NCBI GenBank assembly: GCA_024232965.1
Contig: JACKQF010000002.1
Coordinates: 496,001-560,000 of the forward strand
Direction of reading: 5' to 3'
From: Verrucomicrobiaceae bacterium
GTDB lineage: Bacteria > Verrucomicrobiota > Verrucomicrobiia > Verrucomicrobiales > Verrucomicrobiaceae
DNA length: 64,000 bases
Part shown: in pieces, positions 43,601 to 51,872 of the stretch
Layout: the number at the start of each line of letters is the position of its first letter
How positions within the stretch are numbered: position 1 is the first letter of the stretch
The notes under the pieces: generated by a model
Told to the model about the DNA's origin: nothing
Databases searched by the model: none
What the model saw: the letters and a program-made list of their open reading frames with translations, nothing else
Position numbers and translations under genes: made by a program

Positions 43601-46600
43601 GACGCCATCTGCCAGCTCGACATGCGAGGCACCGGAGACCGAAGTGCCGCCACCTGTAGTGCCCAGCGCGGTATTGCTGAGAAGGCGCAGGATGCCGTTG
43701 GTGACTGAGGTGGTGCCGGTGTAAAGGTTGTTTCCAGCCAGTTCCACCACAGCCGATCCCGTCTTGTTCACGGTGCCAGATCCAGAGATCACTCCTGTAA
43801 GGGTCAAGGTCGCGGGATTCGAACCCGTGAGTGTGGACGAACTGGTGAAGCTGAAGTCATTGGCCAAAGTGCGTGCCGCGCCGTCCGCCTGGAGCGCCCC
43901 ACCGCTCATCGTGATCGGGCCGGTGCCGAGCGCGCCGTTGTCACCGATGGCGACCGTCCCCGAAGAAATGGTGGTGCCCCCATCAAAGGTATTCGCCTGC
44001 GTCAGTCTCAAAACACCGGAGCCCGTCTTTACAAGGCCAGCGCCGCTCCCACTGATCACGCCGGAAAGAGTGGCCGTGTTGGCATCGACACGAACCGTGC
44101 GGTTGCTAGCGTTGAGATCCAGTGCGTTTTGAAAATCGAGGCTGGCGGTGGCACTGCTGGCGTTGAGGAGGAGAACGCTGGGGTCAAAGAACGAAGAACC
44201 CCACTGCACCTGTGCACCAGCGCCGCCCAAATTGACGGCCAAAGCGGTGGATGCAGCGCTGAAGCCTGAGGTGCCACCAATGACGGCGACCTGATTGGGA
44301 CTGGATCCGAGAGCACGAGTGAAGCTTGCGGTGAGCGACTGAAAGGTTCCTCCATCGAGCACAAGCCTTGACGTGGAGGGCAGGCCGACGCCATCCGCTG
44401 CGCGAAGCACGCCCAGATTGACGAGAGTCGTGCCGCTGTAGGAATTGGTGCCCGTCAGTTCCACGATGCCGCTCCCAGTTTTGATCAAGCCACTGGCACT
44501 GGTGTTGTCGATGATGCCGGAGCCGATCGTTAAATTGCCAGCAGTATTGAATTGAGAAAGGATCAAATCACCACCGGCTGGGCCCTGAATTTGTCCGCCC
44601 GTAAGCGTGGAAAGATTGGCGCCGACGTTGGGGGTGGTGAGCAGCATTCCAGCGTCAATCGTATGGGTGCCGGTGAGTGTGATCGTCAAGGCTCCAGCAG
44701 TATTGAAGCGCAAGGCATTGATCGTTTCGGAGGCGAAAGGCACCGGGTTGCTGTCCGTGACGTCCATGTTGCCGCCGTTCGTCCAAGTGCTGGTGCCGGT
44801 GGGAATCCAGCCGGTGTAGGCGGTTAGCACGCCGGATTGCGCAACGATGAGATCGCTGCTGTTCAGGGTTGCGCCGATGAGGACACCACCGCTGACATTA
44901 CCGGCACCGGAGGGAGCGAATGCAAAATTGATGCTGCCACCATCGACTGGATTTTGCACGAAGTTCACGCTTCCTCCGCTGTGAATGTAAGGGGTGGGAT
45001 CGGTAAAATTGAGAGTCACGGTAGTGCCGGGAGTGGCGGTGGCATTGACCGTATTGGCACCGGCGGTGATCGTCACGCGGGTCAAGTCTTGCGTGTGCGA
45101 GCCGCTGGCGGCGGTCATTTGATTGAAGGTGCCGCCTCCCATGGTCAAGGGCGCTGCGGTATTGACGCGATTGCTAACGCCGTTGTTACCCGCAGCGCTG
45201 GAGTTGCCATTTTGAAAGATGCCACCGTTGTCGACAATGATTTCGCTGGTGTTTGGCAGTGCGCCAGAGCTGATGACGCTGATCGTGCCACCCGCGACGG
45301 TGGTGCTGCCACTGTAGGTGCTGGAGTTGGTTAGCTGGAGCAGTCCAGAGGCCGTCTTCACCAAATTGCCGCCAGTGCCGCTGATGATGACACCGACATT
45401 GGTGGTGCCGGATAACACGTTGAAGGTGCGGGTCGCAGCACCGATCTCTAGCAGCGGCTGTTGGGACGCGGTGGAATTTGTCACGATGTTGTTCGAGCCA
45501 GCGCCGGTGAAGTCGCCGTTGAGATTCAGCTGCACGCCTGCATCTCCCACGTTCATCGTGAGGGTGCGGCCCAGCATCGTCAGGCCGCCGGAACCAATGG
45601 TCAAGGTCGTGCGGGGATTGCCCACGCCATTGCTACCCCCGATCAAGATGTCAGCACCCGAGAGGACGGCGCTGCCGACGTTCCAACTCGCGGGGTTGGA
45701 GCTGCCTGCGTTGCTGTTGATCACCAGGATATTGCCCCCCGCCAAGGTGAGCGCACCGACAACGGTCACATGGCCCGTGTTGCCACTGGACGTCAGACCA
45801 CCGGCATTTTGGGTGAGCGCAGCGATCGTCTCATCCGTGCTCCACGCCGTGATGGTTCCGCCATTCAAGGTGATGCTGGCCGTGTCTGCGATCTGGTTGC
45901 TGGTGCTGAGCTGGAGAATGCCGCCCGTGTTGACAACGATGTCGCTGCTAACGGCAGTGACCCCAGCAGTTTTGTTTAATCGCAGTGTGCCTGCATTGAT
46001 GGTGACCCCGCCGGTAAAGGTATTGGCTTCTGTGCCGGTAAACAAAAGGATTCCTGCCCCTTCTTTGATGATGGCTCCACTCGTCGCCTCGCCATCCGCG
46101 ATGATCGGCGCGATGTCGAGATTCGCTCCGCCTGCGGCGACATCGAAGGTGCGCGCGACCGCACCGGCGGTGCTGCTGAGATGGATGAAAGGTTGCAGCG
46201 CACCACCAGCGATTCGGGTGATGTAGGAGGTGGCGGTGCCCCCGGTGGAGACATCCCCGTCCAAGACGAGCACGCTTCCGCTGGTGCCGCCATTGAGGTG
46301 GATGCGACTGTCTTCCAAATACAATCCACCGGAGCCCACCGTCAATGAAGTGCGGTTGGTGGAAGGACTGCCATTGCCAAAGATCGTGAAGCCATTCGCC
46401 ACAGCCGTCGAGGAATTGGCGCCATTCATCCCCGCCAGACTCAGGCTGCCATACGTCTGATGGGAGCCGCTGTTTCCGACGAAGGTTTTGTTTTCCCCGG
46501 CAACGTATCTCACGGCTCCGATGTTCCAGACACCGTTGGATCCAGAATTGAAAGAACCACCGCTGACGGTGAGCGTGGCGAGTGTTTGTGTGACCGATCC

Positions 46601-47278
46601 AGTGTTCGCGTTGGGGCCCGTTCCGTTGAAGCCGCTGGCGGCACCGTTGAGGATCACATTGGCCGTGGGTGCGATTTGGTTCGTGCCGCCCGAAAAGGTG
46701 ACGGTTCCGCCCGTGCTGATCGTCACATCGCCCGCCAACGCAGTCGCACCACCGGTTTTGCTGAGGTGCAGTCGTCCTGCATTCACAGACAGAAGCCCAG
46801 TAGCGGTGTTTGACGTTGCCCCACTCAAGGTCAATTGGCCCGCGCCCTCCTTTGCCCAGGGCGTCGTGCCATCGATGACGGCGGAGATCGTCGCGGCGGG
46901 AGTATTGGTGATGGTGGAGTTCAGCAGTGTCAAGGTGCCGCCGCCGCTCAGGGTATAGGTGCCGCTGGTCGCTGCATTGAAGGTCAGATTACCAACCGTG
47001 ACTGGCCCGCTGAGACTGACCGTCCCGGCGGCACCATCATTGGCACCCAAGATGGCATCGCTGCCATTGATCCAAACTTGGTTCTGCAAGGTCAGTGTTT
47101 GATTCAACCAATTGCCAGCGCCCGCAGCCCAAGTGCCGGCACCATCCTGTGGACCGCTTGTGCCAGTGTTGGTGTCCCAGACCAAAATTTCAGCGCGAGT
47201 GACCGCCGATAGCAGAGTGGAAGCAATGAAACAAAGTCGAAGCACGGCGCAGCGCCAAGGGGGGGAGGCAATCATCAT
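40625..47278 (-). CDS. Giant autotransporter-repeat (PATR) protein with PEP-CTERM sorting tail
   Basis: A 2217-residue secreted protein rich in Gly, Thr, Ser and Asn. After a signal peptide (about 1-29) come passenger-associated beta-strand repeats of the form G-x-G-x-L-x-L-T-G-x-N-x-Y-x-G-x-T-x-V; at least nine clear copies are visible, for example KTGSGIVELTGTNSYSG, VKNGAGTLSLTRANLFKG, KDGTGRLELTAANTYTG. They should form a long beta-helix. The C-terminus is PEP-CTERM: VPEP, a hydrophobic helix and a basic RRRS end, a signal for exosortase-type processing. There is no outer-membrane beta-barrel, so this is not a classical autotransporter. It may be an exopolymer-associated surface protein. 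An upstream ATG one codon apart is equally possible. Confidence 0.88.
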   Translation of the reverse strand: MMIASPPWRCAVLRLCFIASTLLSAVTRAEILVWDTNTGTSGPQDGAGTWAAGAGNWLNQTLTLQNQVWINGSDAILGANDGAAGTVSLSGPVTVGNLTFNAATSGTYTLSGGGTLTLLNSTITNTPAATISAVIDGTTPWAKEGAGQLTLSGATSNTATGLLSVNAGRLHLSKTGGATALAGDVTISTGGTVTFSGGTNQIAPTANVILNGAASGFNGTGPNANTGSVTQTLATLTVSGGSFNSGSNGVWNIGAVRYVAGENKTFVGNSGSHQTYGSLSLAGMNGANSSTAVANGFTIFGNGSPSTNRTSLTVGSGGLYLEDSRIHLNGGTSGSVLVLDGDVSTGGTATSYITRIAGGALQPFIHLSSTAGAVARTFDVAAGGANLDIAPIIADGEATSGAIIKEGAGILLFTGTEANTFTGGVTINAGTLRLNKTAGVTAVSSDIVVNTGGILQLSTSNQIADTASITLNGGTITAWSTDETIAALTQNAGGLTSSGNTGHVTVVGALTLAGGNILVINSNAGSSNPASWNVGSAVLSGADILIGGSNGVGNPRTTLTIGSGGLTMLGRTLTMNVGDAGVQLNLNGDFTGAGSNNIVTNSTASQQPLLEIGAATRTFNVLSGTTNVGVIISGTGGNLVKTASGLLQLTNSSTYSGSTTVAGGTISVISSGALPNTSEIIVDNGGIFQNGNSSAAGNNGVSNRVNTAAPLTMGGGTFNQMTAASGSHTQDLTRVTITAGANTVNATATPGTTVTLNFTDPTPYIHSGGSVNFVQNPVDGGSINFAFAPSGAGNVSGGVLIGATLNSSDLIVAQSGVLTAYTGWIPTGTSTWTNGGNMDVTDSNPVPFASETINALRFNTAGALTITLTGTHTIDAGMLLTTPNVGANLSTLTGGQIQGPAGGDLILSQFNTAGNLTIGSGIIDNTSASGLIKTGSGIVELTGTNSYSGTTLVNLGVLRAADGVGLPSTSRLVLDGGTFQSLTASFTRALGSSPNQVAVIGGTSGFSAASTALAVNLGGAGAQVQWGSSFFDPSVLLLNASSATASLDFQNALDLNASNRTVRVDANTATLSGVISGSGAGLVKTGSGVLRLTQANTFDGGTTISSGTVAIGDNGALGTGPITMSGGALQADGAARTLANDFSFTSSSTLTGSNPATLTLTGVISGSGTVNKTGSAVVELAGNNLYTGTTSVTNGILRLLSNTALGTTGGGTSVSGASHVELADGVVITGETITISTTTGGSGAGSLTVNRGGLQAAVNATAEWAGDVIIGANQGRIGVQEGGKLTISGDITDGANSFDVRLSGELTGTGGLYLAGTGNAWDGQTEIVRGKVFLGVNDALPTGTILDIHFTGSNSTEYAGLDLNGYNQTIGSLRNEGNTPNFAEVTNSSCVPSTLTVNETGAITYGAMINGNLALVKNGAGTLSLTRANLFKGGTTINEGTLQVANSTALGTGGLAVNGGTTSAGKLDLNNTSLVIDALNGTSGALSAIIANDSATAATRTLTLGAQHGSGDYAGQIVNNTGGAAAGLVALTKIGTGSQTLSGSNSYSGDTTLSNGTLIADYTGSSPLSASSLIKMQGGTLVITNATSAAIGAITQVQGGADFTTGAIRIEDGATVTVGTFTGVGYTPFLIDLTGGGTLVATTLSGMGNTNGVLLGTNNNRATTFVQDDSGFGFATYNGSSELVRYTTATTLTASNSSSATNFIATADVLRTASLSFHTLQVDTSTNSITLDLGSGNLAVGGTGRSVLVSGTHDATITSTTGAVTGGSFYISNYSTGQATLDLSLAGQTVIASGPGLIEYTRTSNPADLYVAGCVFRMTGGTRDYSNNLVRIYGGGVLEIGADLNDAAEGDFTRSVGSAAGLVAMIGNGGFSAHGADRVVALGGVASPTALTWGASSFLSGPGGDNSYSLMLGSAYSTHTLEFQNSINLGSRTRRIEVADGTNSSNVDGRLTGVLSGAGSILKDGTGRLELTAANTYTGTTQVRAGSLLIAASGSTGSGEVSVAANATLLGTGIIAGQCITLSADATLHAGNGTASSDLGTLHFQTAAQATYDFATGSSVILDIQTATNQSSIDPTFGGNDIGSPGYDAYIDAITGLGSGTHDQLTFDAAADSTLTFSGDLSVRASGFAATMGQIFNLIDWTALLSTDFSGFDVGTNYRTGAEDDLAQFDLPELSDGLLWDVSRFTTTGAVVVVPEPGRVILLLLGTLPILLLRRRS

Positions 47279-47351
47279 TTTCAGGGGAACTAAGGCTGGC
47301 GGGAGGGGGCTCTCACCTGCCACAGTTTGGCCGATTCTTCAATAACAGAAC

Positions 47352-47367
47352 GGAAGCAAAGGCTTCC
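47352..47367 (-). terminator. Possible terminator hairpin after the seven-gene operon
   Basis: On the minus strand GGAAGC-CTTT-GCTTCC forms a six-base stem 59 bp after the phytanoyl-CoA dioxygenase stop, followed by a weakly T-rich GTTCTGTTATT. The remainder of the 148-bp gap up to the repeat-protein start holds nothing else recognised. A weak call. Confidence 0.35.
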
Positions 47368-47426
47368 CGTAGCCTGGATAAGCGAGCGGTTTAGCGTGAT
47401 GGGTTGCGGCGGATTTTTCTCCGTCC

Positions 47427-48164
47427 TTACGCGGGAGGTGTTGCTGTCGCGGCTTCCAGGTAGGTGGCCTTCAGAGTTGGGTCTGTTTGAGTGTGGGTGC
47501 CGCGATAAACGAGAAGAAGCCCGAGCCGAGGGAAGTCCGTGGTGTTGGGCGCGGAGTGATGAATCGTGTTGCAGTGATGGATGGAGGCATCCCCTGCGGC
47601 AAGGAGAGCGCAGAACTGCTCGTCCAATGGCATCTTGGGCGTTTCGGCAAGGCCAATAGAATTGCCGCGCACACCGCTGGGTTGGGTTGGCGGCACGGGC
47701 TCCTTATTGCTGCCTTTGATGAAGTACACCGGGCCGTTCGCTGGAGTCACGGGATCAATCGCAATCCACACCGTCAACATGTCCGGCGGTGTTTGGCAGA
47801 AATACGCATTGTCCTGGTGATAGGGCACGCCAGAGCCGATGCGGGCGGGTTTGTTGAAGGTTTCGACGGCGCAGAGCAGGGGTTCGCCATGCAGGAGTGG
47901 GGCTACGAGGGCGCGGATGTCTTCGCGCTCTCCCAAGGCCTTGAACCAATCGTTGTACTTCTCGAGCCGCCAAAGATTACGCACGGTTTTTTCATCGGCC
48001 TCCAGCGTTCGCGCGTCGATGGGCCTTTCAGCGAGGTCGTCGCGAATGTAGCGATCGAGCTCATCGCGCACGGCAACCACTTCTTCAGCGGTCAAGAACT
48101 GGCGGATGATGACGACGCCATCACTTTCATAGTCGGCGAGGAGTTGGGCGGGATCGGTGTTCAT
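47427..48164 (-). CDS. Phytanoyl-CoA dioxygenase family protein
   Basis: A 245-residue Fe(II)/2-oxoglutarate-dependent oxygenase. The metal pair is visible in VPYHQDNAYF (His-x-Asp) and the distal His in SIHHCNTIHHSAPN, with a later Arg for 2-oxoglutarate (FPRLGLLLVYR). The family hydroxylates diverse small molecules, lipids and natural products in the cytoplasm. Last gene of the seven-gene operon; its start overlaps the stop of the fatty acid hydroxylase-like gene (ATGA). Both genes being oxygenases suggests two oxidations on one lipid or secondary metabolite (inference). Confidence 0.88.
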   Translation of the reverse strand: MNTDPAQLLADYESDGVVIIRQFLTAEEVVAVRDELDRYIRDDLAERPIDARTLEADEKTVRNLWRLEKYNDWFKALGEREDIRALVAPLLHGEPLLCAVETFNKPARIGSGVPYHQDNAYFCQTPPDMLTVWIAIDPVTPANGPVYFIKGSNKEPVPPTQPSGVRGNSIGLAETPKMPLDEQFCALLAAGDASIHHCNTIHHSAPNTTDFPRLGLLLVYRGTHTQTDPTLKATYLEAATATPPA

Positions 48165-48958
48165 GGATGACGAGAGCGGGTGGTCACTTCTTCAAATCTG
48201 GAAGGGTAGTCGCGGTGGTTGGTGCCCATGAGGCGGTCCCACACGTTGAAGTAGAGGCCGTAGTTTCCACGCATCTTTTCATGGTGTTGAACGTGATGGG
48301 TGGGCGTGTTGATGACCTTACCCAGCCATGAATTCAGGAGCCAGCGTGGATGGTACTCGTAACCGGTATGGCCGATGACATTGAAGGTGATCTGCCAAAT
48401 CATGAAGGCAAAAAATGCCAGCGGGTGCATGGGCAGCGTGAAGACCAGTAACGGAAAAATCCCCGCCTGCACGGTCGCCTCCAACGGCGCAAAGGAGTAG
48501 GCGGCCCAGGGGCTAGGGTTGGTGCTTTCATGGTGCACCCGATGGAAGAGTCGAAAGAGCCGACGGTGGTGCATGAGGCGGTGTGTCCAATAAAACCAGG
48601 TGTCATGCACAATGATGGCGATGCCAATGCTGCCGATGAACCATGCCCATCCATGGGACTCGATCCTTCCGTAAAATTGGCTACCACCATGGCGTGCCAG
48701 CACAATCGTGGCACTGCCGACGAGACCGTAAATCAAAGCTGTCAGCAGCGAATACTTCACCTCTCGGCGCACATCGGACGAAGTCGGATCGCGCTGGATG
48801 ATTTTGCGAAGCCACCACCGCTTTTTAAAGAGAAGATAAGCCAGCAGCCAGGCGATACCCGCGAAGAGAGCGTAACGAATCCAGTTCTCTAGCGCGATGC
48901 CGACAAACATCTGCGTGACCTTTGGCCAACCTTTTGGAATTAAAATCTCGCGGAGCAT
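48161..48958 (-). CDS. Sterol desaturase/fatty acid hydroxylase superfamily membrane protein
   Basis: A 265-residue integral membrane protein with about four helices and the histidine boxes of the superfamily: HDTWFYWTHRLMHH, HRVHHES and HHVQHHEKMRGNYG. These bind a di-iron centre that hydroxylates or desaturates lipids, sterols or carotenoids. The box pattern is complete. Six base pairs after the BNR-like gene and overlapping the next start by 4 bp. Substrate unknown; its partner in the operon is a soluble oxygenase. Confidence 0.88.
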   Translation of the reverse strand: MLREILIPKGWPKVTQMFVGIALENWIRYALFAGIAWLLAYLLFKKRWWLRKIIQRDPTSSDVRREVKYSLLTALIYGLVGSATIVLARHGGSQFYGRIESHGWAWFIGSIGIAIIVHDTWFYWTHRLMHHRRLFRLFHRVHHESTNPSPWAAYSFAPLEATVQAGIFPLLVFTLPMHPLAFFAFMIWQITFNVIGHTGYEYHPRWLLNSWLGKVINTPTHHVQHHEKMRGNYGLYFNVWDRLMGTNHRDYPSRFEEVTTRSRHP

Positions 48959-48964
48959 GATCGG

Positions 48965-50200
48965 TTAATGCTGATTCCAAGTGGTATTGCCGCTCTTCCA
49001 ATGAATGCGCGCCGCAAACACCGCATTGTTGGAACCATACTTCATGCACTGCGTAAAGTCGGCATAGTTGGGTCCCGTGGTTTGCATCCACTCCGCCACA
49101 GTGACCCAGGTCTCGTTCGCGTTGACCTCGGTGATGCCAAAGTTTCCCAAGCGAGCACCACGCTGGGGGACCAGCACTTGCTCGCTATCGCGCATGACGC
49201 ACAGCTTTGCGGGATCGACTTGCCCGATGAAGAGCGGTGCCCGATGCCGCATGACGTGATCATTGTCAGCACCTCTGCGGGTATAAACCAGATAGAGCGC
49301 ATCCTGGTGCGTGACCCAATGGGCCTGGGTGTTGTAGCTGCCCAGATCGCTGCCGTCATCCCAAGTCCAGGGCTTCAGGTCGGCGTAGTGAAGCCCGTCA
49401 TCGCTGTGGGTAACGTAGGCGCGTTGATCGTGGCGGATCGTGAGGTAGTAGCGACCCTTGAAAACGGCCAGTGAAGGTTCGTGCAAGCCGCGGTCGGTAT
49501 CGACGGCGAGCTCGTTGCCCACCTCTTTCACGCTGAGCTTACGACCATCAAACCCGCAACGTAGTACGGCGACGTGACTGAACTTTCCACCTTTGGGCGA
49601 GAAGTAAACGGGCAGCAAGATGTCGCCATCCGGGAGATCGACACGCTGCACACAACCTGCGCCGCAGTTAAAGAAGCGCGCCTCGTCCGGCATCGCCAGC
49701 GGCTCCCATGCGGACCAATGGCGCTGTTCGGGATCGTAGGTGGCAAAGGCGGTCTCGCGCGGGCGAATGGGCGCGGGCATCACCTTGTTGTTCTGATAGC
49801 GAACGGTGTGACCGATGCCCAAGAGCACGCCTGTCTTGGCATGCCATTTGGGCCAAAAATCACTGGCAGCGACGGTTACGCCATCGGGCTCCCCGCGGCG
49901 GCCAAGGGTGTCGGTGTGCTCAGTCGGGCCAGTCCAGGTTTTGCCAAGATCGTCGGTGCGCATTTCATTGAGCGCGTAAAACAGATCACTGCCAGAGAGC
50001 ATGGCCTTTTGCATCGTCAGCACCACCTTGGGCATTGGCCCGGGAATCACTCCAGCGCGCGGATGCACCCAGCAGGACTTTTTGTCAAAGCCACTGCTGA
50101 TGGTGTCTAGCGTGATATCGAACGCGGGATCTGCGGCGCTGAGACCCGAACCAAAGAGTCCCAAGAGCGCAAGATGGCGAACCAGCGGGTGGCGTTTCAT
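48965..50200 (-). CDS. Secreted BNR-type sialidase-like propeller protein
   Basis: A 411-residue exported protein with signal peptide 1-22 and propeller repeats (RTDDLGKTWTGP, VTHSDDGLHYADLKPWTWDDGSDLGSYNTQAHW, YLVYTRRGADNDHVMRHRAPLF). It is paralogous to the gene at 62385-63584 and resembles secreted exo-sialidase-like proteins, though the classical Arg triad was not traced. Overlaps the B3 metallo-beta-lactamase stop by 4 bp. The substrate may be a sugar-acid-bearing glycan; this is inference from neighbours. Confidence 0.75.
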   Translation of the reverse strand: MKRHPLVRHLALLGLFGSGLSAADPAFDITLDTISSGFDKKSCWVHPRAGVIPGPMPKVVLTMQKAMLSGSDLFYALNEMRTDDLGKTWTGPTEHTDTLGRRGEPDGVTVAASDFWPKWHAKTGVLLGIGHTVRYQNNKVMPAPIRPRETAFATYDPEQRHWSAWEPLAMPDEARFFNCGAGCVQRVDLPDGDILLPVYFSPKGGKFSHVAVLRCGFDGRKLSVKEVGNELAVDTDRGLHEPSLAVFKGRYYLTIRHDQRAYVTHSDDGLHYADLKPWTWDDGSDLGSYNTQAHWVTHQDALYLVYTRRGADNDHVMRHRAPLFIGQVDPAKLCVMRDSEQVLVPQRGARLGNFGITEVNANETWVTVAEWMQTTGPNYADFTQCMKYGSNNAVFAARIHWKSGNTTWNQH

Positions 50201-51039
50201 TTGGCCTCCTGTTTGGCGAGTTCAGCGAGGAAGGCTTCCTCGCGATCAGTGATGTAGCGACGGTAGCCTTCTGGGTCGATGAAGGGATTCGCGGCGGCTG
50301 CGCTCGTGAGGGCATGCTTCGTCTGCATGTCGTAGTAGGCTCCATGGGCACCGAGAAAAAGATCCACCGGCAGGGCCTTCAGCACACGAAAGGTCTTCTG
50401 GTAATCAGAGGCGATTGTTGGGTAGTCCTTGTTGTTCACGAGGATGTAACCGGGGTTCACATTGGGACTGCCAACAATGACGGCGTTGAGCCCGTCCACC
50501 TTCATCGTCCAGGTGGTGCAGCCGCGAGTGTGCCCCGGCGTCAGATGCGCTACGAGGGTGCTGCCACCGAGTTTGACTTCATCGCCATCTTTGAGCCGCC
50601 GATCGACTTTGGCCGCAGGAAAACTCATGTAGCTGGCCTTCAGTCGCGAGGTCGCATTGCCACCGCTTTCGACAGCATCAGCGTCTTCGTCCATCACAAA
50701 ATACTGCGCCTTGGTCTGTTGGATGACTTCCGCGCTGCCTGCGCAGTGATCAGAGTGGGCATGACTGATCAGGAGGATCTTCACATCCGTGAATTTGAAG
50801 CCCAGCTTCTCGATGCTATCACGAATCAAGGGCACGGATTCTTCAAGACTGCTGTTGATGAGAATGTGCCCCTCTGCCGTTGTGATGAGGTAGGAAGCGA
50901 GATCTTTGGAGCCAACGTAGTAGAGGTTCCCGGCAATTTTGTGCGGAGGAAAAGGCTCCGTCCAGGCAGCGGGTGTTTGGGCGAGCAGATGAGCAGAACC
51001 ACTCAATAGAATCGTGCAGAGGAGATGGCGAATATTCAT
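50197..51039 (-). CDS. Subclass B3 metallo-beta-lactamase-like hydrolase
   Basis: A 280-residue exported protein (signal peptide 1-20) with intact B3-type zinc ligands: SHAHSDH (His93, His95, Asp97, His98), TPGHTRGCTTW (third His) and GAHGAYYDMQ (last His). B3 enzymes hydrolyse carbapenems and other beta-lactams, but environmental homologues may act on other amides or lactones. The ATG at 51039 was chosen because it starts the signal peptide. The gene lies inside a sugar-catabolic type operon (7 bp after the aldolase, 4-bp overlap with the BNR gene), not beside resistance or cell-wall genes, so a metabolic substrate is plausible. Confidence 0.85.
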   Translation of the reverse strand: MNIRHLLCTILLSGSAHLLAQTPAAWTEPFPPHKIAGNLYYVGSKDLASYLITTAEGHILINSSLEESVPLIRDSIEKLGFKFTDVKILLISHAHSDHCAGSAEVIQQTKAQYFVMDEDADAVESGGNATSRLKASYMSFPAAKVDRRLKDGDEVKLGGSTLVAHLTPGHTRGCTTWTMKVDGLNAVIVGSPNVNPGYILVNNKDYPTIASDYQKTFRVLKALPVDLFLGAHGAYYDMQTKHALTSAAAANPFIDPEGYRRYITDREEAFLAELAKQEAK

Positions 51040-51046
51040 CAGCGCG

Positions 51047-51862
51047 TCAGTAAGTTTTGCCTGCGGGGATCGCGGGTGTTGCACCGCACTCCTTGAGGAC
51101 GGTATCAAATTCTGCGGAGCAGGCGGAGAGATGGGAGTAGAGCGCGCCGAACTCGCTGCCATGCACAATGAAGCGTGCGCCGAGCTCGATCAAGGTCTTG
51201 GCATCGGCCGCACTACCGACGGGGCGGCCCCAGGCCTTGCCGTGTTTTTGGCAGGCTTCTGCAATCTTCTTTTGCACGTCCATCATGCCGGGATCATTGA
51301 CGCCTGGGCTGCAACCGAGTCGCAGTGACAGATCGCCAGGTCCGATGAAGAGAATGTCAACGCCCGGCACCGCAGCGATGGACTCTGCGTTGGCAAGTGC
51401 GTCTGGGGTCTCAATCTGCACGGTCAGGAAGGTCTCCCGATTGGCGGCGTCGGTGTAGTCGTCTGGCTTTCCAATCCAATAGGCAGCATCGCGCCCGCCA
51501 CCGCAAAAGCCGCGATCTCCCAGCGGCGGAAACTTGATGGCATGGACGAGTGCACGCGCTTCATCGGCACTGCCAACGTGCGGGATCATGAGGCCCGAGG
51601 CGCCGTCCTCTAATAGGCGATACAGACCGTTCTTTTCTTTGGTCGGCGGACGCCACATGCAATCGATGTCGGCAGCGTGGTGTCGGCCGATCATCGTTTC
51701 AATTTCACGCGGCTCCCAGGCGCGATGTTCGCCATCGACCCAGATGCCATCGTAGTGAAAGTGGGCGGCAATGGCCGCGAAGGAGGCAATGGGGGAGCCA
51801 GTGGCGCAAATGCGTGCGACTTGACCGGCGCGGAGTTTGGCGAGGACTTTGGAGCGTCTCAT
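51047..51862 (-). CDS. HpcH/HpaI aldolase family protein
   Basis: A 271-residue cytoplasmic class II aldolase-like enzyme. Signature segments: FHYDGIWVDGEHRAWEPREIETM, GASGLMIPHVGSADEAR, GDRGFCGGG, VQIETPDALANAESIAAVPGVDILFIGPGDLS. Relatives cleave 2-keto-3-deoxy sugar acids or 4-hydroxy-2-oxo acids to pyruvate or glyoxylate and an aldehyde. The ATG at 51862 was chosen; the frame is open upstream but without conserved sequence. Ten base pairs downstream of the SGNH hydrolase gene, so co-transcribed. It would fit catabolism of a keto-deoxy sugar acid released by the secreted enzymes. Confidence 0.9.
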   Translation of the reverse strand: MRRSKVLAKLRAGQVARICATGSPIASFAAIAAHFHYDGIWVDGEHRAWEPREIETMIGRHHAADIDCMWRPPTKEKNGLYRLLEDGASGLMIPHVGSADEARALVHAIKFPPLGDRGFCGGGRDAAYWIGKPDDYTDAANRETFLTVQIETPDALANAESIAAVPGVDILFIGPGDLSLRLGCSPGVNDPGMMDVQKKIAEACQKHGKAWGRPVGSAADAKTLIELGARFIVHGSEFGALYSHLSACSAEFDTVLKECGATPAIPAGKTY

Positions 51863-51872
51863 GAGGAGGGAT

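Noticed and set aside
45318..46226. 302-codon plus-strand frame opposite the PATR protein gene
   Set aside because: The repeated Gly/Thr codons on the minus strand give Pro/Ala/Val-rich frames on the other strand; no domain seen.
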